DNA of 64,000 nt from Mixta theicola (lineage in GTDB: Bacteria > Pseudomonadota > Gammaproteobacteria > Enterobacterales > Enterobacteriaceae), in contig NZ_NWUO01000006.1 of the NCBI RefSeq assembly GCF_002895925.1, forward strand, positions 214,311 through 278,310, read 5' to 3'. Numbering within the stretch: the first letter of the stretch is position 1; each line of letters starts with the position of its first letter. Below the pieces are notes generated by a model. That model saw only the letters and a list, made by a program, of their open reading frames with translations. It was not told the origin of the DNA and ran no database searches. The position numbers were made by a program, and so were the translations under genes. Positions 34,720-44,047 of this stretch are shown in pieces.

Positions 34720-36795
34720 TTATCCTTTACGCAGGCGGCGTACCAGCCATTTGCCGTGGTGGGGCCGCTGGCTCCACGCCAGCGATGAAATGGTATGCAT
34801 CACTGAAAGGTGCTCAAGGATGCGCTTTACATGGCGCTCCATAATGGTCGTCGGCCCTTCCTGATTGCCTGTTTTCCCTTCCAGAATATTAGCCTGCTGG
34901 CCTGGCCCGTCATACGCCAGCCGCTGCTGGCAGCGCTGCAGCGCAATTTCACACGACTGCAGATAGCTTTGCGCCAACGCGGGCGTCAGCATGGTGTGTT
35001 CACGCGCCAGAATGGTCATCGCGTTAATATGCTCAACAATAAACTGGCTGTGCGTCACCCAAAGTTTCATATCATTCAGATAGCGGGTATTAAAGGCAGG
35101 CTCCTGCATCGCCTGGCTGAGTGAGTTAAACAGAGCGTTATGCGCCTGATTAACGCGCACCCGCTGCCAGGCAAGTTTTTGCGGCGACGCCTCATTTCCC
35201 AGTAGCATCCGTAAAGCGTCCTGATACGCCTCCAGCGCATCGTGCGCATTCTGGCGCAGCAGCCCGCTTTGCCACTGCGGCCACAGCCAGACCATCCCGC
35301 CAAAGGCGATGCAGCAGCCCATCAGCGTATCCATCAGGCGCGGCAGCAGAAAATGCGCGCCGTTCAGCGATAGCAGTTGCAGTGAATAAACGGCGGTAAC
35401 GGTAAAGCCGATGGTCGCCCAGCCGTAATACTTACGGATAAACAGGTAGCTGACCAGAGTAATCACCAGCATGATCAACAGCACCAACGATTCCGGCACC
35501 GCAAAGCGCAGGGCCGCAGCGGCGATAATCAGCCCGGCCAGCGTGCCGAGCGCCCGGTGCTGAATACGCACGCGCGTCGCGCTGTAGCCGTTCTGGCTGA
35601 CAAACATAATCGTCATTAAAATCCACCAGGGTTTAGGCACGTTAAAGGCCAGCGCCAGTACGCTGCCGAATACCAGCATCACCGCAAAGCGCGCCGCGGT
35701 GCGCAGGGCGGCGGATTTAAACGACAAATAGCTGCGCAGTGCGGAAAACAGCGGCAGCCGACGCTGACGGTCAGCCATGAGATCGCGACGATATAACGGG
35801 CGCTGGGTACGCAGCGCGCGGGCGATGCGGCTGAAATGGTAATAACAGAAGTGGCCGACCGGATTCTCCGGATGCTGGCGTGCAATTTTCTCCAGCCCCA
35901 GCAGCGGTTTTTCCATAGTAAAACGTGACGGCAGCCGGTGATAAAGCATATCGTCCGCCAGTTCGCGCAGCCGTGCGGCGATGGTCTGGGCATTCCAGCG
36001 TATCACCGCTTCCGCATGGCTTTGCTCTACCAGCTTTTGTACTTCTTCCGGCTGATGCAGGCTGACGGCGATATGCTCCTGCAAATCGAGCGCCACCTGA
36101 AAAGCGCGCGTCAGACGGCGGTGGCTGTGATCGCGGTTGGCGGCCAGCATATGCATTTGCTGATAGCAGGTATTAATCAGATCGACCGCCTTTTGCTGAC
36201 GTGCCAGCAGCGGCGGCAGCGCTGTTTCCGGATCGGTAAGCTGCGTCAGCAGGGTATATTTTGCTTCGCAGTAATCGGCCAGTTCCCGGTAAAGCAGGCT
36301 GAGCGTTTCCCGCATCGGCTGCTCTTTCCACAGCCGGAACCATAACCAGTTAAACAGCCCGTACCAGAATGTGCCGCCGATATAGAGCAGCGGCGGACCC
36401 CAGATCGGCATATGCCCAACCAGGCCGAGCGTAAAAATTGCGGCAATTAATGAGGCGGGCAGCAGACGTGCATGAAGCGGACCAATTTCGCCGGTCACGC
36501 CCAGCAATAGCGCCATAGTGAACAGCGTAACGGGCAGCGGCACCTGCTGTAGCGATAGCCATTGCAGAAGAAAACTGCTGAGCGCAAACAGCGAACCGCC
36601 TACAATCAGCCGCTTAAAGAAACGTCGGTGCGGTGTATCCAGTCCGGCAATATTGCAGCAGGCGGGAACCAGCGAGAAGAGTAACCCTTTTTGTAAATCC
36701 CCCAGCAGCCAGCCAAAGGCCACCGGTAAACAGAGCACCAGCGTCTGACGCAGCGCATAGTTCACTTCGGGATGGTAAATAATTCGCCGCCACAT
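34720..36795 (-). CDS. yhfK: YhfK, FUSC/YccS-family inner-membrane protein
   Basis: A large membrane protein (691 residues) with two blocks of membrane helices (about residues 13-160 and 380-520) around cytoplasmic helical regions, the FUSC/YccS layout related to aromatic acid efflux proteins such as AaeB. Substrate unknown. The start MWRRIIYHPEVNYALRQ matches E. coli YhfK; an ATG two codons upstream is less likely. It lies between argD and crp, as in E. coli. Confidence 0.93.
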   Translation of the reverse strand: MWRRIIYHPEVNYALRQTLVLCLPVAFGWLLGDLQKGLLFSLVPACCNIAGLDTPHRRFFKRLIVGGSLFALSSFLLQWLSLQQVPLPVTLFTMALLLGVTGEIGPLHARLLPASLIAAIFTLGLVGHMPIWGPPLLYIGGTFWYGLFNWLWFRLWKEQPMRETLSLLYRELADYCEAKYTLLTQLTDPETALPPLLARQQKAVDLINTCYQQMHMLAANRDHSHRRLTRAFQVALDLQEHIAVSLHQPEEVQKLVEQSHAEAVIRWNAQTIAARLRELADDMLYHRLPSRFTMEKPLLGLEKIARQHPENPVGHFCYYHFSRIARALRTQRPLYRRDLMADRQRRLPLFSALRSYLSFKSAALRTAARFAVMLVFGSVLALAFNVPKPWWILMTIMFVSQNGYSATRVRIQHRALGTLAGLIIAAAALRFAVPESLVLLIMLVITLVSYLFIRKYYGWATIGFTVTAVYSLQLLSLNGAHFLLPRLMDTLMGCCIAFGGMVWLWPQWQSGLLRQNAHDALEAYQDALRMLLGNEASPQKLAWQRVRVNQAHNALFNSLSQAMQEPAFNTRYLNDMKLWVTHSQFIVEHINAMTILAREHTMLTPALAQSYLQSCEIALQRCQQRLAYDGPGQQANILEGKTGNQEGPTTIMERHVKRILEHLSVMHTISSLAWSQRPHHGKWLVRRLRKG

Positions 36796-36815
36796 CACCA
36801 CATCGCCAAAATAGA

Positions 36816-36844
36816 CACGGCGTGATGCGAGGCACCACGCCGTG
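36816..36844 (-). terminator. Intrinsic terminator after crp
   Basis: CACGGCGTG, an 11-base loop, and CACGCCGTG form a nine-base-pair stem just past the crp stop, followed on the minus strand by TCTATTTTGG. Confidence 0.75.
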
Positions 36845-36857
36845 ACTTCAGGGTAGC

Positions 36858-37490
36858 TTAACGGGTGCCGTAAACGACAATCGTTTTACCGTGCGCGGAG
36901 ATCAGGTTTTGATCTTCCAGCATTTTCAGAATACGACCCACCGTCTCGCGAGAGCAGCCAACGATCTGACCGATCTCCTGACGGGTGATCTTGATTTGCA
37001 TCCCGTCCGGGTGAGTCATCGCATCCGGCTGTTTAGCAAGGTTGAGCAGCGTTTGCGCAATGCGGCCGGTGACATCAAGGAAAGCTAAATTGCCTACTTT
37101 CTCTGACGTTACCTGCAGGCGGCGCGCCATCTGGGAGGAAAGGCGCATCAGAATGTCAGGATTCACCTGAATCAGCTGACGGAATTTTTTATACGAAATT
37201 TCAGCCACTTCACAGGCGGTTTTCGCTCGTACCCATGCACTGCGTTCCTGACCTTCTTCAAACAGGCCAAGCTCGCCAATGAAATCACCCTGGTTGAGAT
37301 AGGAAAGAATCATCTCTTTGCCTTCTTCATCCTTGATCAGTACCGCAACCGCACCTTTTACGATGTAATAGAGCGTCTCGGCCTTTTCACCCTGGTGAAT
37401 CAATGTGCTTTTTGATGGATATTTGTGAATATGGCAATGTGACAGGAACCATTCGAGTGTAGGGTCTGTTTGCGGTTTGCCGAGAACCAT
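36858..37490 (-). CDS. crp: cAMP receptor protein
   Basis: The global regulator of carbon catabolite genes; the cAMP-bound dimer binds TGTGA-N6-TCACA. It is 210 residues, as in E. coli. The cAMP pocket shows [20 protein letters not shown] with the phosphate-binding Arg-Ser. The recognition helix is in [19 protein letters not shown]. Activating region 1 includes [14 protein letters not shown]. It is divergent from yhfA, with a 298-base regulatory gap. Confidence 0.99.
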   Translation of the reverse strand: MVLGKPQTDPTLEWFLSHCHIHKYPSKSTLIHQGEKAETLYYIVKGAVAVLIKDEEGKEMILSYLNQGDFIGELGLFEEGQERSAWVRAKTACEVAEISYKKFRQLIQVNPDILMRLSSQMARRLQVTSEKVGNLAFLDVTGRIAQTLLNLAKQPDAMTHPDGMQIKITRQEIGQIVGCSRETVGRILKMLEDQNLISAHGKTIVVYGTR

Positions 37491-37626
37491 TCGCTATTAT
37501 CCTCTGTTGTAATCGTGCCCTAAATACAGGGGGCAGTTTTCCCTGTCAGGCGTTGAAATCTTCAAGCGTTTCCTGCTGGAAATTTATGCGGGCAACTGCG
37601 AGGCACCAGGGCGTGCAGTCGTCCCG

Positions 37627-37648
37627 TTTTCGTTTCATAGAACGAAAA
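37627..37648. promoter_or_regulatory. Inverted repeat in the crp/yhfA divergent region
   Basis: TTTTCGTT, spacer TCATAG, AACGAAAA: perfect eight-base arms separated by six. It sits about 140 bases from both starts, in the region where crp control elements are expected. It does not match the CRP consensus. The binding protein is unknown. Nothing else in 37491-37788 could be assigned. Confidence 0.45.
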
Positions 37649-37788
37649 TATTACAGCTTTGTTTGTAGCACAGCTTTATCTTACTGTCTCCTGTTGTCTC
37701 GCTTCAGCTTGTGCTGAATCGGACAATTGCCGTTTAGCTGTTGAAAGCCCAGGCGGGCGAATAGCTCACTTATCAGAGGTCAGAGAAT

Positions 37789-38196
37789 ATGCAGGCGCGA
37801 GTTAAATGGATAGAAGGGCTGTCCTTTTTAGGCGAGTCGGCGTCAGGGCACCAGGTCCTGATGGACGGCAATTCGGGCGATAAAGCGCCCAGCCCGATGG
37901 AGATGGTGCTGATGGCGGCGGGCGGCTGCAGCGCGGTTGACGTGGTCTCTATTCTGCAAAAAGGGCGAAATGAGGTCAGCGATTGTGAAGTAAAGCTTAC
38001 CTCTGAGCGTCACGCTGAGACGCCGCGCGTGTTTACCCATATCAACCTGCACTTTATTGTCAGCGGCAAAGGGCTGAGCGATAAAGCCGTCGCGCGCGCC
38101 GTGGCGCTTTCCGTCGAAAAATATTGCCCCGTTGCGCTGATGCTGGGGACAGAGGTAAAAATTACCCACAGCTATCAATGTATCGAGAGCGCCTGA
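37789..38196 (+). CDS. yhfA: OsmC-family protein YhfA
   Basis: A small cytoplasmic OsmC/Ohr-fold protein (135 residues). The two family cysteines are present in MAAGGCSAVDVVS and EKYCPVAL, so thiol peroxidase activity is possible but unproven. It begins MQARVKWIEGLSFLGES after CAGAGGTCAGAG. Its stop codon directly abuts the stop of prkB on the other strand, with no base in between. Confidence 0.92.
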   Translation: MQARVKWIEGLSFLGESASGHQVLMDGNSGDKAPSPMEMVLMAAGGCSAVDVVSILQKGRNEVSDCEVKLTSERHAETPRVFTHINLHFIVSGKGLSDKAVARAVALSVEKYCPVALMLGTEVKITHSYQCIESA

Positions 38197-39066
38197 CTAT
38201 TCGATTTTTTTGCCTTCGATCAGGCGTTTCACCAGCGGCAGCATAATCAGCTCCATCGCCAGTCCCATTTTGCCACCCGGCACCACCAGCGTATTAATAT
38301 GGGAAATAAATGAACCCTGCAGCATCGCGAGAAGATAGGGAAAATCAATATCCTCCAGGCCGCGGAAATGAATCACTACAAAGCTTTCATCCAGCGAGGG
38401 AATCGCGCGCGCGGCAAAGGGATTCGAGGTATCCACCGTGGGAACGCGCTGGAAATTGAGATGGGTGCGTGAGAACTGCGGCGTAATATAGTTAATGTAA
38501 TCTTCCATCGAGCGCACTACCGAATCCATCACCGCCTCGCGTGAATGGCCGCGTTCGCTGGTATCGCGTACCAGCTTCTGGATCCACTCCAGATTCACGA
38601 TCGGCACCACGCCAACCAGCAAATCCACTTTTTCCGCCACGTTATGCTGCTGCGTCACCACGCCGCCGTGCAGCCCTTCATAAAACAAAACGTCCGTTGG
38701 CTCCGGCAGCGGCTGCCACGGCGTGAAGGTGCCGGGCACCTGATTCCACGGCACCGCTTCGTCATAGGTATGCAGATATTTACGCGACTGACCTCGGCCA
38801 TTTTCGCCATATTCAACAAAGGTTTGCTCAAGCAGGCCAAAGTCGTTGGCTTCCGGTCCGAAGTAGCTGATATGACGTCCCAGATCGCGTGCTTTGCGGA
38901 TCGCCATATCCATTTCCGGGCGCGTGTAGCGATGAAAACTATCGCCCTCCAGTTCGGCGGCGTGCAGGTTAAGCTGTTGGAAAATCTTACGAAAGGCAAG
39001 GCTGGTGGTCGTGGTTCCCGCTCCGCTGGAGCCGGTCACCGCGATAATCGGATGTCTGGCTGACAT
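38197..39066 (-). CDS. prkB: Phosphoribulokinase-like protein PrkB
   Basis: A P-loop kinase (289 residues) related to phosphoribulokinase; the physiological substrate in enterics is not settled. The P-loop is GSSGAGTTT (residues 12-20). Family blocks include AAELEGDSFHRYTRPEMD, YFGPEANDF and DVLFYEGLHGG. It is convergent with yhfA without spacer and is followed upstream by yheU, the E. coli order. Confidence 0.92.
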   Translation of the reverse strand: MSARHPIIAVTGSSGAGTTTTSLAFRKIFQQLNLHAAELEGDSFHRYTRPEMDMAIRKARDLGRHISYFGPEANDFGLLEQTFVEYGENGRGQSRKYLHTYDEAVPWNQVPGTFTPWQPLPEPTDVLFYEGLHGGVVTQQHNVAEKVDLLVGVVPIVNLEWIQKLVRDTSERGHSREAVMDSVVRSMEDYINYITPQFSRTHLNFQRVPTVDTSNPFAARAIPSLDESFVVIHFRGLEDIDFPYLLAMLQGSFISHINTLVVPGGKMGLAMELIMLPLVKRLIEGKKIE

Positions 39067-39180
39067 AAATATTCTCTGGGTAAAATCGGGCGATGAGCAT
39101 TGTTATCACGTTTAGGGCTGAAGTGTCATCATCGTGCGCGCCCGTCAGACAACGTTAATGTGACAGGCCGCACAGAGCCG

Positions 39181-39399
39181 TCAGCCGCGCAACTGTCCGC
39201 GCGGCATAATGTTTACCGTTTCATGCAGTTCTGACCAAACCAGTACGGCTTCGCCGCTTTTTAGCTGGCGCCGGACATCTTCCACCTTTTCCGCCAGAGA
39301 GCGCTCCTGCTCGCCATAGTCCGTGCCCTCGCGCAGTACGAAAGCTTCAATCAGGTTATCCAGGGTTTCCGGGGTCAGGTCTTGCCAGGGAATAATCAC
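39181..39399 (-). CDS. yheU: YheU family protein
   Basis: A small acidic protein (72 residues) of the UPF0270 family, of unknown function. It begins [29 protein letters not shown] and contains [21 protein letters not shown]. It lies three bases after yheT and is clearly co-transcribed with it. Confidence 0.92.
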   Translation of the reverse strand: MIIPWQDLTPETLDNLIEAFVLREGTDYGEQERSLAEKVEDVRRQLKSGEAVLVWSELHETVNIMPRGQLRG

Positions 39400-39402
39400 A
39401 GC

Positions 39403-40392
39403 TTAGTTATCCAGATAAGGTGATAGCCATTGGGGAATACGATGCTCCAGCCACATTTGCGGATGGCGCAGAGTGCCGCCAACAAAGCCGACGTGGCCGC
39501 CATATTCCGTCAGTTGATATTCAATGTTAGCAGGTAACCGCGCCATATCAGGGATCACCTCATCGGTCATAAAGGGATCGTCCTGCGCGTGAATAATTAA
39601 CAGCGGTTTACGTACGCCGGGCAGCAACGGCATCGCGCTGGCTCGCCGATAATAATCGCCGGCATCGGCGAAGCCGTGGGCGCGGGCGGTGATGGCATCA
39701 TCAAAATCACGCAGGCGTTTTAACGCCTTAAGCTGCGGCAGGTCTACCGGCAGCGTGCCGGGCCAGGCCTGTAGCTTGCGTTGGGCATTGAGCTTGAGCT
39801 GGCCTAACAGATAACGCTGATAGACGCGGGAAAATCCCTGCTCAAGTTTAGCGCTGCACGGCTCCAGCATTAGCGGCGCAGAAACCGTAACGGCGGCATC
39901 CAGCGGACAGTCATCGCCCTGCTGGCCCAGTAAGCAGGCCAGCATATTACCGCCCAGCGACACGCCGACGGCAACCGTTGGCGCATGGCCGAGGGTGGTT
40001 TGCAGCCAGCGTAAAAAATAGCTGGCGTCGCCGGTTTCTCCGGAGTGATAAATACGGCCCATTCGGTTAGGCACGCCGCTACAGCCGCGAAAGTGCATGA
40101 CCACACCCAGCCAGCCGCGCCGTTGCCAGACCTGCAGCAGGCCGTGCGCATAAGGGCTGTGAAAGCTCCCCTCCAGCCCGTGAAACAACACCGCGCGCGG
40201 CTTATGGCGCGCCTGCATGGGATCTTCGCTCCAGGCCAGATCGATAAAATCCCCGTCGGGCAGATCGAGGCGCTGCCAGTGAGGCCGCAAATAAACCCGG
40301 CGGCGGAACAGGCGCGGCAGCACCGTTTGTAGATGCGGGTTATGCAGCCCTTTCAGTGGGATAAAGGATTCCTGGCGGTGATCAAAGCTCAT
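39403..40392 (-). CDS. yheT: Alpha/beta hydrolase YheT
   Basis: A putative esterase/hydrolase (329 residues) of the AB-hydrolase 4 family. It has FHGLEGS near the oxyanion region, the nucleophile elbow VGVSLGGNML, the acid in HAQDDPF and the late His in YGGHVGFVGG, a complete Ser-Asp-His triad. Substrate unknown. In E. coli yheT lies next to yheS; here about 8 kb of other genes separate them. Confidence 0.92.
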   Translation of the reverse strand: MSFDHRQESFIPLKGLHNPHLQTVLPRLFRRRVYLRPHWQRLDLPDGDFIDLAWSEDPMQARHKPRAVLFHGLEGSFHSPYAHGLLQVWQRRGWLGVVMHFRGCSGVPNRMGRIYHSGETGDASYFLRWLQTTLGHAPTVAVGVSLGGNMLACLLGQQGDDCPLDAAVTVSAPLMLEPCSAKLEQGFSRVYQRYLLGQLKLNAQRKLQAWPGTLPVDLPQLKALKRLRDFDDAITARAHGFADAGDYYRRASAMPLLPGVRKPLLIIHAQDDPFMTDEVIPDMARLPANIEYQLTEYGGHVGFVGGTLRHPQMWLEHRIPQWLSPYLDN

Positions 40393-40451
40393 CGTCTCAC
40401 GCTTGTACGCATTCAGAGGTACTGTTAGTTTAAGCGGGTTAACATTTTACC

Positions 40452-40466
40452 GGGTGGGGAGCACCC
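40452..40466 (+). promoter_or_regulatory. Hairpin presenting the Shine-Dalgarno of the LysE-type gene
   Basis: GGGTG-GGGAG-CACCC, with the likely ribosome binding sequence GGGAG in the five-base loop, followed by ATTTT and the start codon. It could modulate initiation, or act as a short terminator-like stem. Confidence 0.4.
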
Positions 40467-40471
40467 ATTTT

Positions 40472-41074
40472 ATGGAACTCAGTCTGTTTTTATCGATGCT
40501 TGGTTTTCTTTGGGTAGCGGCGGTTACGCCCGGCCCAAATAATACGCTATTAACCACTACCGGCGCCAATTTTGGTTTCCTGCGATCGCTCCCCTTGATG
40601 GTGGGGATTATGCTTGGTATGCAGCTGATGCTGTTGCTGGTGGCGTTTGGCGTGGGCGGTTTGATTCTGGTTTATCCCGCTCTGCACCTGTTGATGAAAA
40701 TTGTTGGCAGCCTTTATCTATTGTGGCTGGCATGGAAAATCGCGACGGCGGCCTATGAAAAAATCGAGATGGGCGATGCGCCATCCCGGCCAATACCATT
40801 CTGGCAGGGAGGTATGCTGCAACTGGTTAATCCTAAAGCGTGGCTAATGGCGCTGGGTGCCGTAGCCAGCTTTAGCCTGACGGGCGAAGCCTATCGCGGT
40901 TCAATTGTGGCTATCAGCATTGGCATGGCGCTGGTTAACCTGGTCGCCGGCTTTCTCTGGCTTGGCTTCGGCACGTTGATTGGCCGCCTGCTGCGCAGCC
41001 GTCGCGCATGGAAAATCTTCAATCTGTCGATGGGCGTACTGACAGCCGCCTGCGTGCTGTTGATTTGGCACTGA
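40472..41074 (+). CDS. LysE/RhtB-family amino-acid exporter
   Basis: A polytopic inner-membrane exporter (200 residues, about six helices) of the LysE superfamily. The N-terminal signature is VTPGPNNTLLTTTGANFGF, and the middle has FWQGGMLQLVNPKAWLMALGAV, typical of the cysteine/O-acetylserine exporter branch (EamB-like). The exact substrate is not known. The start MELSLFLSM was chosen because the longer frame adds a non-conserved tail and GGGAG lies 10 bases before. It is convergent with the LacI-type gene, whose stop abuts its own, and divergent from yheT. Confidence 0.85.
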   Translation: MELSLFLSMLGFLWVAAVTPGPNNTLLTTTGANFGFLRSLPLMVGIMLGMQLMLLLVAFGVGGLILVYPALHLLMKIVGSLYLLWLAWKIATAAYEKIEMGDAPSRPIPFWQGGMLQLVNPKAWLMALGAVASFSLTGEAYRGSIVAISIGMALVNLVAGFLWLGFGTLIGRLLRSRRAWKIFNLSMGVLTAACVLLIWH

Positions 41075-42055
41075 TTAGCTGGAGGCACGCGCCACCAGCT
41101 GGCAGGGCAGCCGTTCATGAACCTGTGGGGCCAGCGGATTTTTGATGCGCTGCAACAGCAGCTGTACGCTGCGTGTACCCAGCTGATGCATCGGCTGTTC
41201 CAGCGTGCTGAGCGGCGGTGAAAGCATTGCGCTCCACGGCAGGCCGTCAAAGCCCAGCACGGCAAGATCCTGCGGGATAGTTAGCTGATGCTGACGCGCG
41301 CAGTGCATCGCCCCAACCGCCAGCACATCGGATACGGTAAATACGGCGTCGGGCGGCTCTTCCGCTTCCAGCAGTCGCTTCATGGCCGCAAAACCCGCCT
41401 CGCACTCCACTTCGTTGGCGTATTCCACGCCGGACCACGGCAAATCTAGTTCTGCTAATGCTGAGCGGTAGCCTGACTCACGCTGTTGTGCATAGAAATA
41501 GCGCGGATCGCCGTTAATCATCGCAATACGTCGCCGTCCACGCTGCGCCAGGTGTTGAACCGCCTTGCGCGCAGCCTGTTGATTATCAATCGTGACCGAT
41601 GAACCTGTCATATCAGGATTGCCTTCGGCACATTGTATCCACGGGGAGTCGCCAATCATTTTGCGCAGTTCGGGCAGATTGCTTGCCGCATCCATAGTAA
41701 TCACGCCATCGACCACTTTGCCGCTCAGCAGCGTCAGATAAGCGGACTCGCGCTGGGTTTGCGAATCGGAGTTGCACAGCAGAATATGGTAGCCGTGCGC
41801 CTCCGCTTCGGCCTCAATGCCGCGTACCACGCGCGAGCAGAAGGGATTAATAATATTGGAAACTAGCACCAGCAACATACGGCTTTGGGACGTACGTAGC
41901 TGACGCGCCAGCAGATTAGGCTGGTATTGACAGGCGGCGATAGCGGCTAAAACCCGCTCACGGGTTGCAGGCCGAACGCCCTTATAGCCGTTCAGCACGC
42001 GTGAAACGGTCGCGGTTGATACGCCAGCGAAACGGGCAACTTTCTCAATCGACAT
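41075..42055 (-). CDS. LacI-family transcriptional regulator
   Basis: A 326-residue repressor-type protein. The N-terminal HTH is SIEKVARFAGVSTATVSRVLNG (residues 2-23) with the hinge helix PNLLARQLRTSQS, followed by a periplasmic-binding-protein-like effector domain (LVLVSNIINPFCSRVVRGIE, GVITMDAA, VTIDNQQAAR, AVFTVSDVLAVGAM, VLGFDGLPW). The ligand is unknown. It is divergent from tauA across 233 bases with a candidate operator. E. coli tau genes are controlled by Cbl and CysB, not by a LacI protein, so the target could be tau, itself, or a distant gene. Confidence 0.88.
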   Translation of the reverse strand: MSIEKVARFAGVSTATVSRVLNGYKGVRPATRERVLAAIAACQYQPNLLARQLRTSQSRMLLVLVSNIINPFCSRVVRGIEAEAEAHGYHILLCNSDSQTQRESAYLTLLSGKVVDGVITMDAASNLPELRKMIGDSPWIQCAEGNPDMTGSSVTIDNQQAARKAVQHLAQRGRRRIAMINGDPRYFYAQQRESGYRSALAELDLPWSGVEYANEVECEAGFAAMKRLLEAEEPPDAVFTVSDVLAVGAMHCARQHQLTIPQDLAVLGFDGLPWSAMLSPPLSTLEQPMHQLGTRSVQLLLQRIKNPLAPQVHERLPCQLVARASS

Positions 42056-42161
42056 AGAACACCCTCTGACAACTCACCAATGAACGGCCGGTAAAGCATC
42101 GTTATACAGTGGCTGATTCAGGTCCATTTTTCATCAGGAAAATCACCTTTTTTAATTTTCA

Positions 42162-42173
42162 GATAACGTTAGC
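42162..42173. promoter_or_regulatory. Candidate LacI-type operator between the regulator and tauA
   Basis: The palindrome TAACGTTA (42164-42171), with a central CpG as in many LacI-family operators, followed by a second AGCGATAAC, so that GATAAC occurs twice. It is about 110 bases from both divergent starts. Confidence 0.35.
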
Positions 42174-42288
42174 GATAACTTTTCTAAGTTAATTTGGTGA
42201 TTAAACATAATTTTTAATTACTTCATGCTGTGCCCGCCTCTCGGCTACAACTGAGCCATCACAATGATAACAACAGGCGGAATACAAG

Positions 42289-43269
42289 ATGGTGAAGCTC
42301 ACGCGGTTTTTGGCATTGGCAGCGACGTTATCGCTGCTGGCGACACAGGCGCACGCAGTTGAGGTAACGGTGGCCTGGCAGACCTCAGCGGAGCCGGCGA
42401 AAGTTGCGCAGGCGGATAACACGTTTGCTCAGCAAAGCGGCGCTCAGGTTAACTGGCGTAAATTCGACAGTGGCTCCAGTGTCGTTCGTGCGCTGGCATC
42501 CGGTGACGTACAAATCGGCAATATCGGCTCCAGTCCGCTGGCGGTCGCCGCCAGCCAGAAGCTGCCGATTGAAGTTTTCCTGCTGGCGTCTCAGCTTGGC
42601 AGCTCGGAAGCGCTGGTGGTGAATAAAAAAATTACTTCACCACAGGATCTTATCGGCAAGCGTATCGCGGTGCCGTTTATCTCCACCACCCATTACAGCC
42701 TGCTGGCCGCGCTGAAGCACTGGGGCATTAAGCCCGGTCAGCTACAGATTATAAATCTTCAGCCGCCAGCCATCATCGCCGCCTGGCAGCGAGGCGATAT
42801 TGACGGCGCTTACGTCTGGGCACCGGCCGTAAATGAGCTGGCTAAAACCGGCAAGGTATTGACTGATTCGGCTCAGGTAGGCCAGTGGGGCTCGCCGACG
42901 CTGGATGTCTGGGTGGTGCGCAAAGACTTTGCCGCTCAGCATCCGGACGTTGTGACCGCGTTTGCCCGCAGCGCGCTGGCGGCGCAGCAGGCTTATCTTT
43001 CTCATCCGCAACAGTGGCTGCAGCAGCCTGAAAATCTTAACAAACTTTCCCGGCTGAGCGGCGTGTCGGTGGATCAGATTGCCGGTCTGGTTCAGGGCAA
43101 CACCTATCTTAACGTGCAGCAGCAGCTCGCCCAGCTGGGAGGGCCGGTAAACAAAGCGATTGGCGATACGGCCCGGTTCCTGAAACAGCAGGGCAAAGTC
43201 GCGCAGGTCGATGCGGATTATCGCGACTATGTCACCGACCGCTTTATCCATCCTTTGGCCCAGCCGTGA
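42289..43269 (+). CDS. tauA: Taurine ABC transporter substrate-binding protein
   Basis: A periplasmic receptor for taurine (326 residues). The signal peptide is [21 protein letters not shown]. The mature part has [31 protein letters not shown] and [16 protein letters not shown], typical of TauA/SsuA. It is first in tauABCD, which lets the cell use taurine as a sulfur source under sulfate limitation. tauB starts 10 bases after its stop. Confidence 0.93.
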   Translation: MVKLTRFLALAATLSLLATQAHAVEVTVAWQTSAEPAKVAQADNTFAQQSGAQVNWRKFDSGSSVVRALASGDVQIGNIGSSPLAVAASQKLPIEVFLLASQLGSSEALVVNKKITSPQDLIGKRIAVPFISTTHYSLLAALKHWGIKPGQLQIINLQPPAIIAAWQRGDIDGAYVWAPAVNELAKTGKVLTDSAQVGQWGSPTLDVWVVRKDFAAQHPDVVTAFARSALAAQQAYLSHPQQWLQQPENLNKLSRLSGVSVDQIAGLVQGNTYLNVQQQLAQLGGPVNKAIGDTARFLKQQGKVAQVDADYRDYVTDRFIHPLAQP

Positions 43270-43279
43270 GGAATTCACC

Positions 43280-44047
43280 ATGCTTTCTCTTACTCATGTC
43301 AGTGCGCGTTACCACGGGCATCTCGCTTTGCAGGACATTAACTTAACGCTGGATGCGGGTGAGCTGGTGGTGGTGCTGGGGCCGTCCGGCTGCGGGAAAA
43401 CCACGCTGCTGAACCTTATCGCCGGTTTTCTGCCGACAGAAGAGGGCGGCATTACGCTGGCGGGAGAGCCAATAACCGGGCCGGGCGCCGATCGCGGAGT
43501 CGTTTTTCAACACGAAGGATTACTACCCTGGCGCAACGTGGTGGATAACGTGGCGTTTGGCCTGCAGCTGGCGGGCGTTGATGTTAAAACGCGGCGAGAG
43601 CAAGCAGGCAGGCTATTAAAAAAGGTTGGGCTGGAAGGCGCGGAAAAACGGTTTATCTGGCAGCTTTCCGGCGGTATGCGCCAGCGCGTCGGCATTGCGC
43701 GCGCGCTGGCCGCCGATCCGCAGCTGTTATTACTGGATGAACCTTTTGGCGCGCTGGATGCGTTTACCCGCGAGCAGATGCAGGAACTGCTGCTACGCCT
43801 GTGGCGCGACAGCGGTAAGGGCATTTTGCTTATTACCCACGATATTGAAGAGGCGGTATTCCTCGCCAGCGAGCTGGTTTTAATGACGCCGGGCCCCGGA
43901 CGTATCAGCGAGCGGCTGACGCTGGATTTTGGTCGCCGCTTTGCCGCTGGCGTTTCCTGCCGCGCTATCAAATCCGATCCCGCCTTTATCGCCCAGCGCG
44001 AATATGTGCTGAGCCGGGTATTCCAACAGCGGGAGGCGTTCTCATGA
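43280..44047 (+). CDS. tauB: Taurine ABC transporter ATPase
   Basis: The cytoplasmic ATPase of the taurine importer (255 residues, as in E. coli). Walker A is GPSGCGKTT, the signature is LSGGMRQR, Walker B is [12 protein letters not shown] and the switch His is in [11 protein letters not shown]. The start [13 protein letters not shown] at 43280 follows GTGAGGAATTCACC; the longer frame overlaps tauA. The end overlaps tauC by four bases. Confidence 0.95.
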   Translation: MLSLTHVSARYHGHLALQDINLTLDAGELVVVLGPSGCGKTTLLNLIAGFLPTEEGGITLAGEPITGPGADRGVVFQHEGLLPWRNVVDNVAFGLQLAGVDVKTRREQAGRLLKKVGLEGAEKRFIWQLSGGMRQRVGIARALAADPQLLLLDEPFGALDAFTREQMQELLLRLWRDSGKGILLITHDIEEAVFLASELVLMTPGPGRISERLTLDFGRRFAAGVSCRAIKSDPAFIAQREYVLSRVFQQREAFS

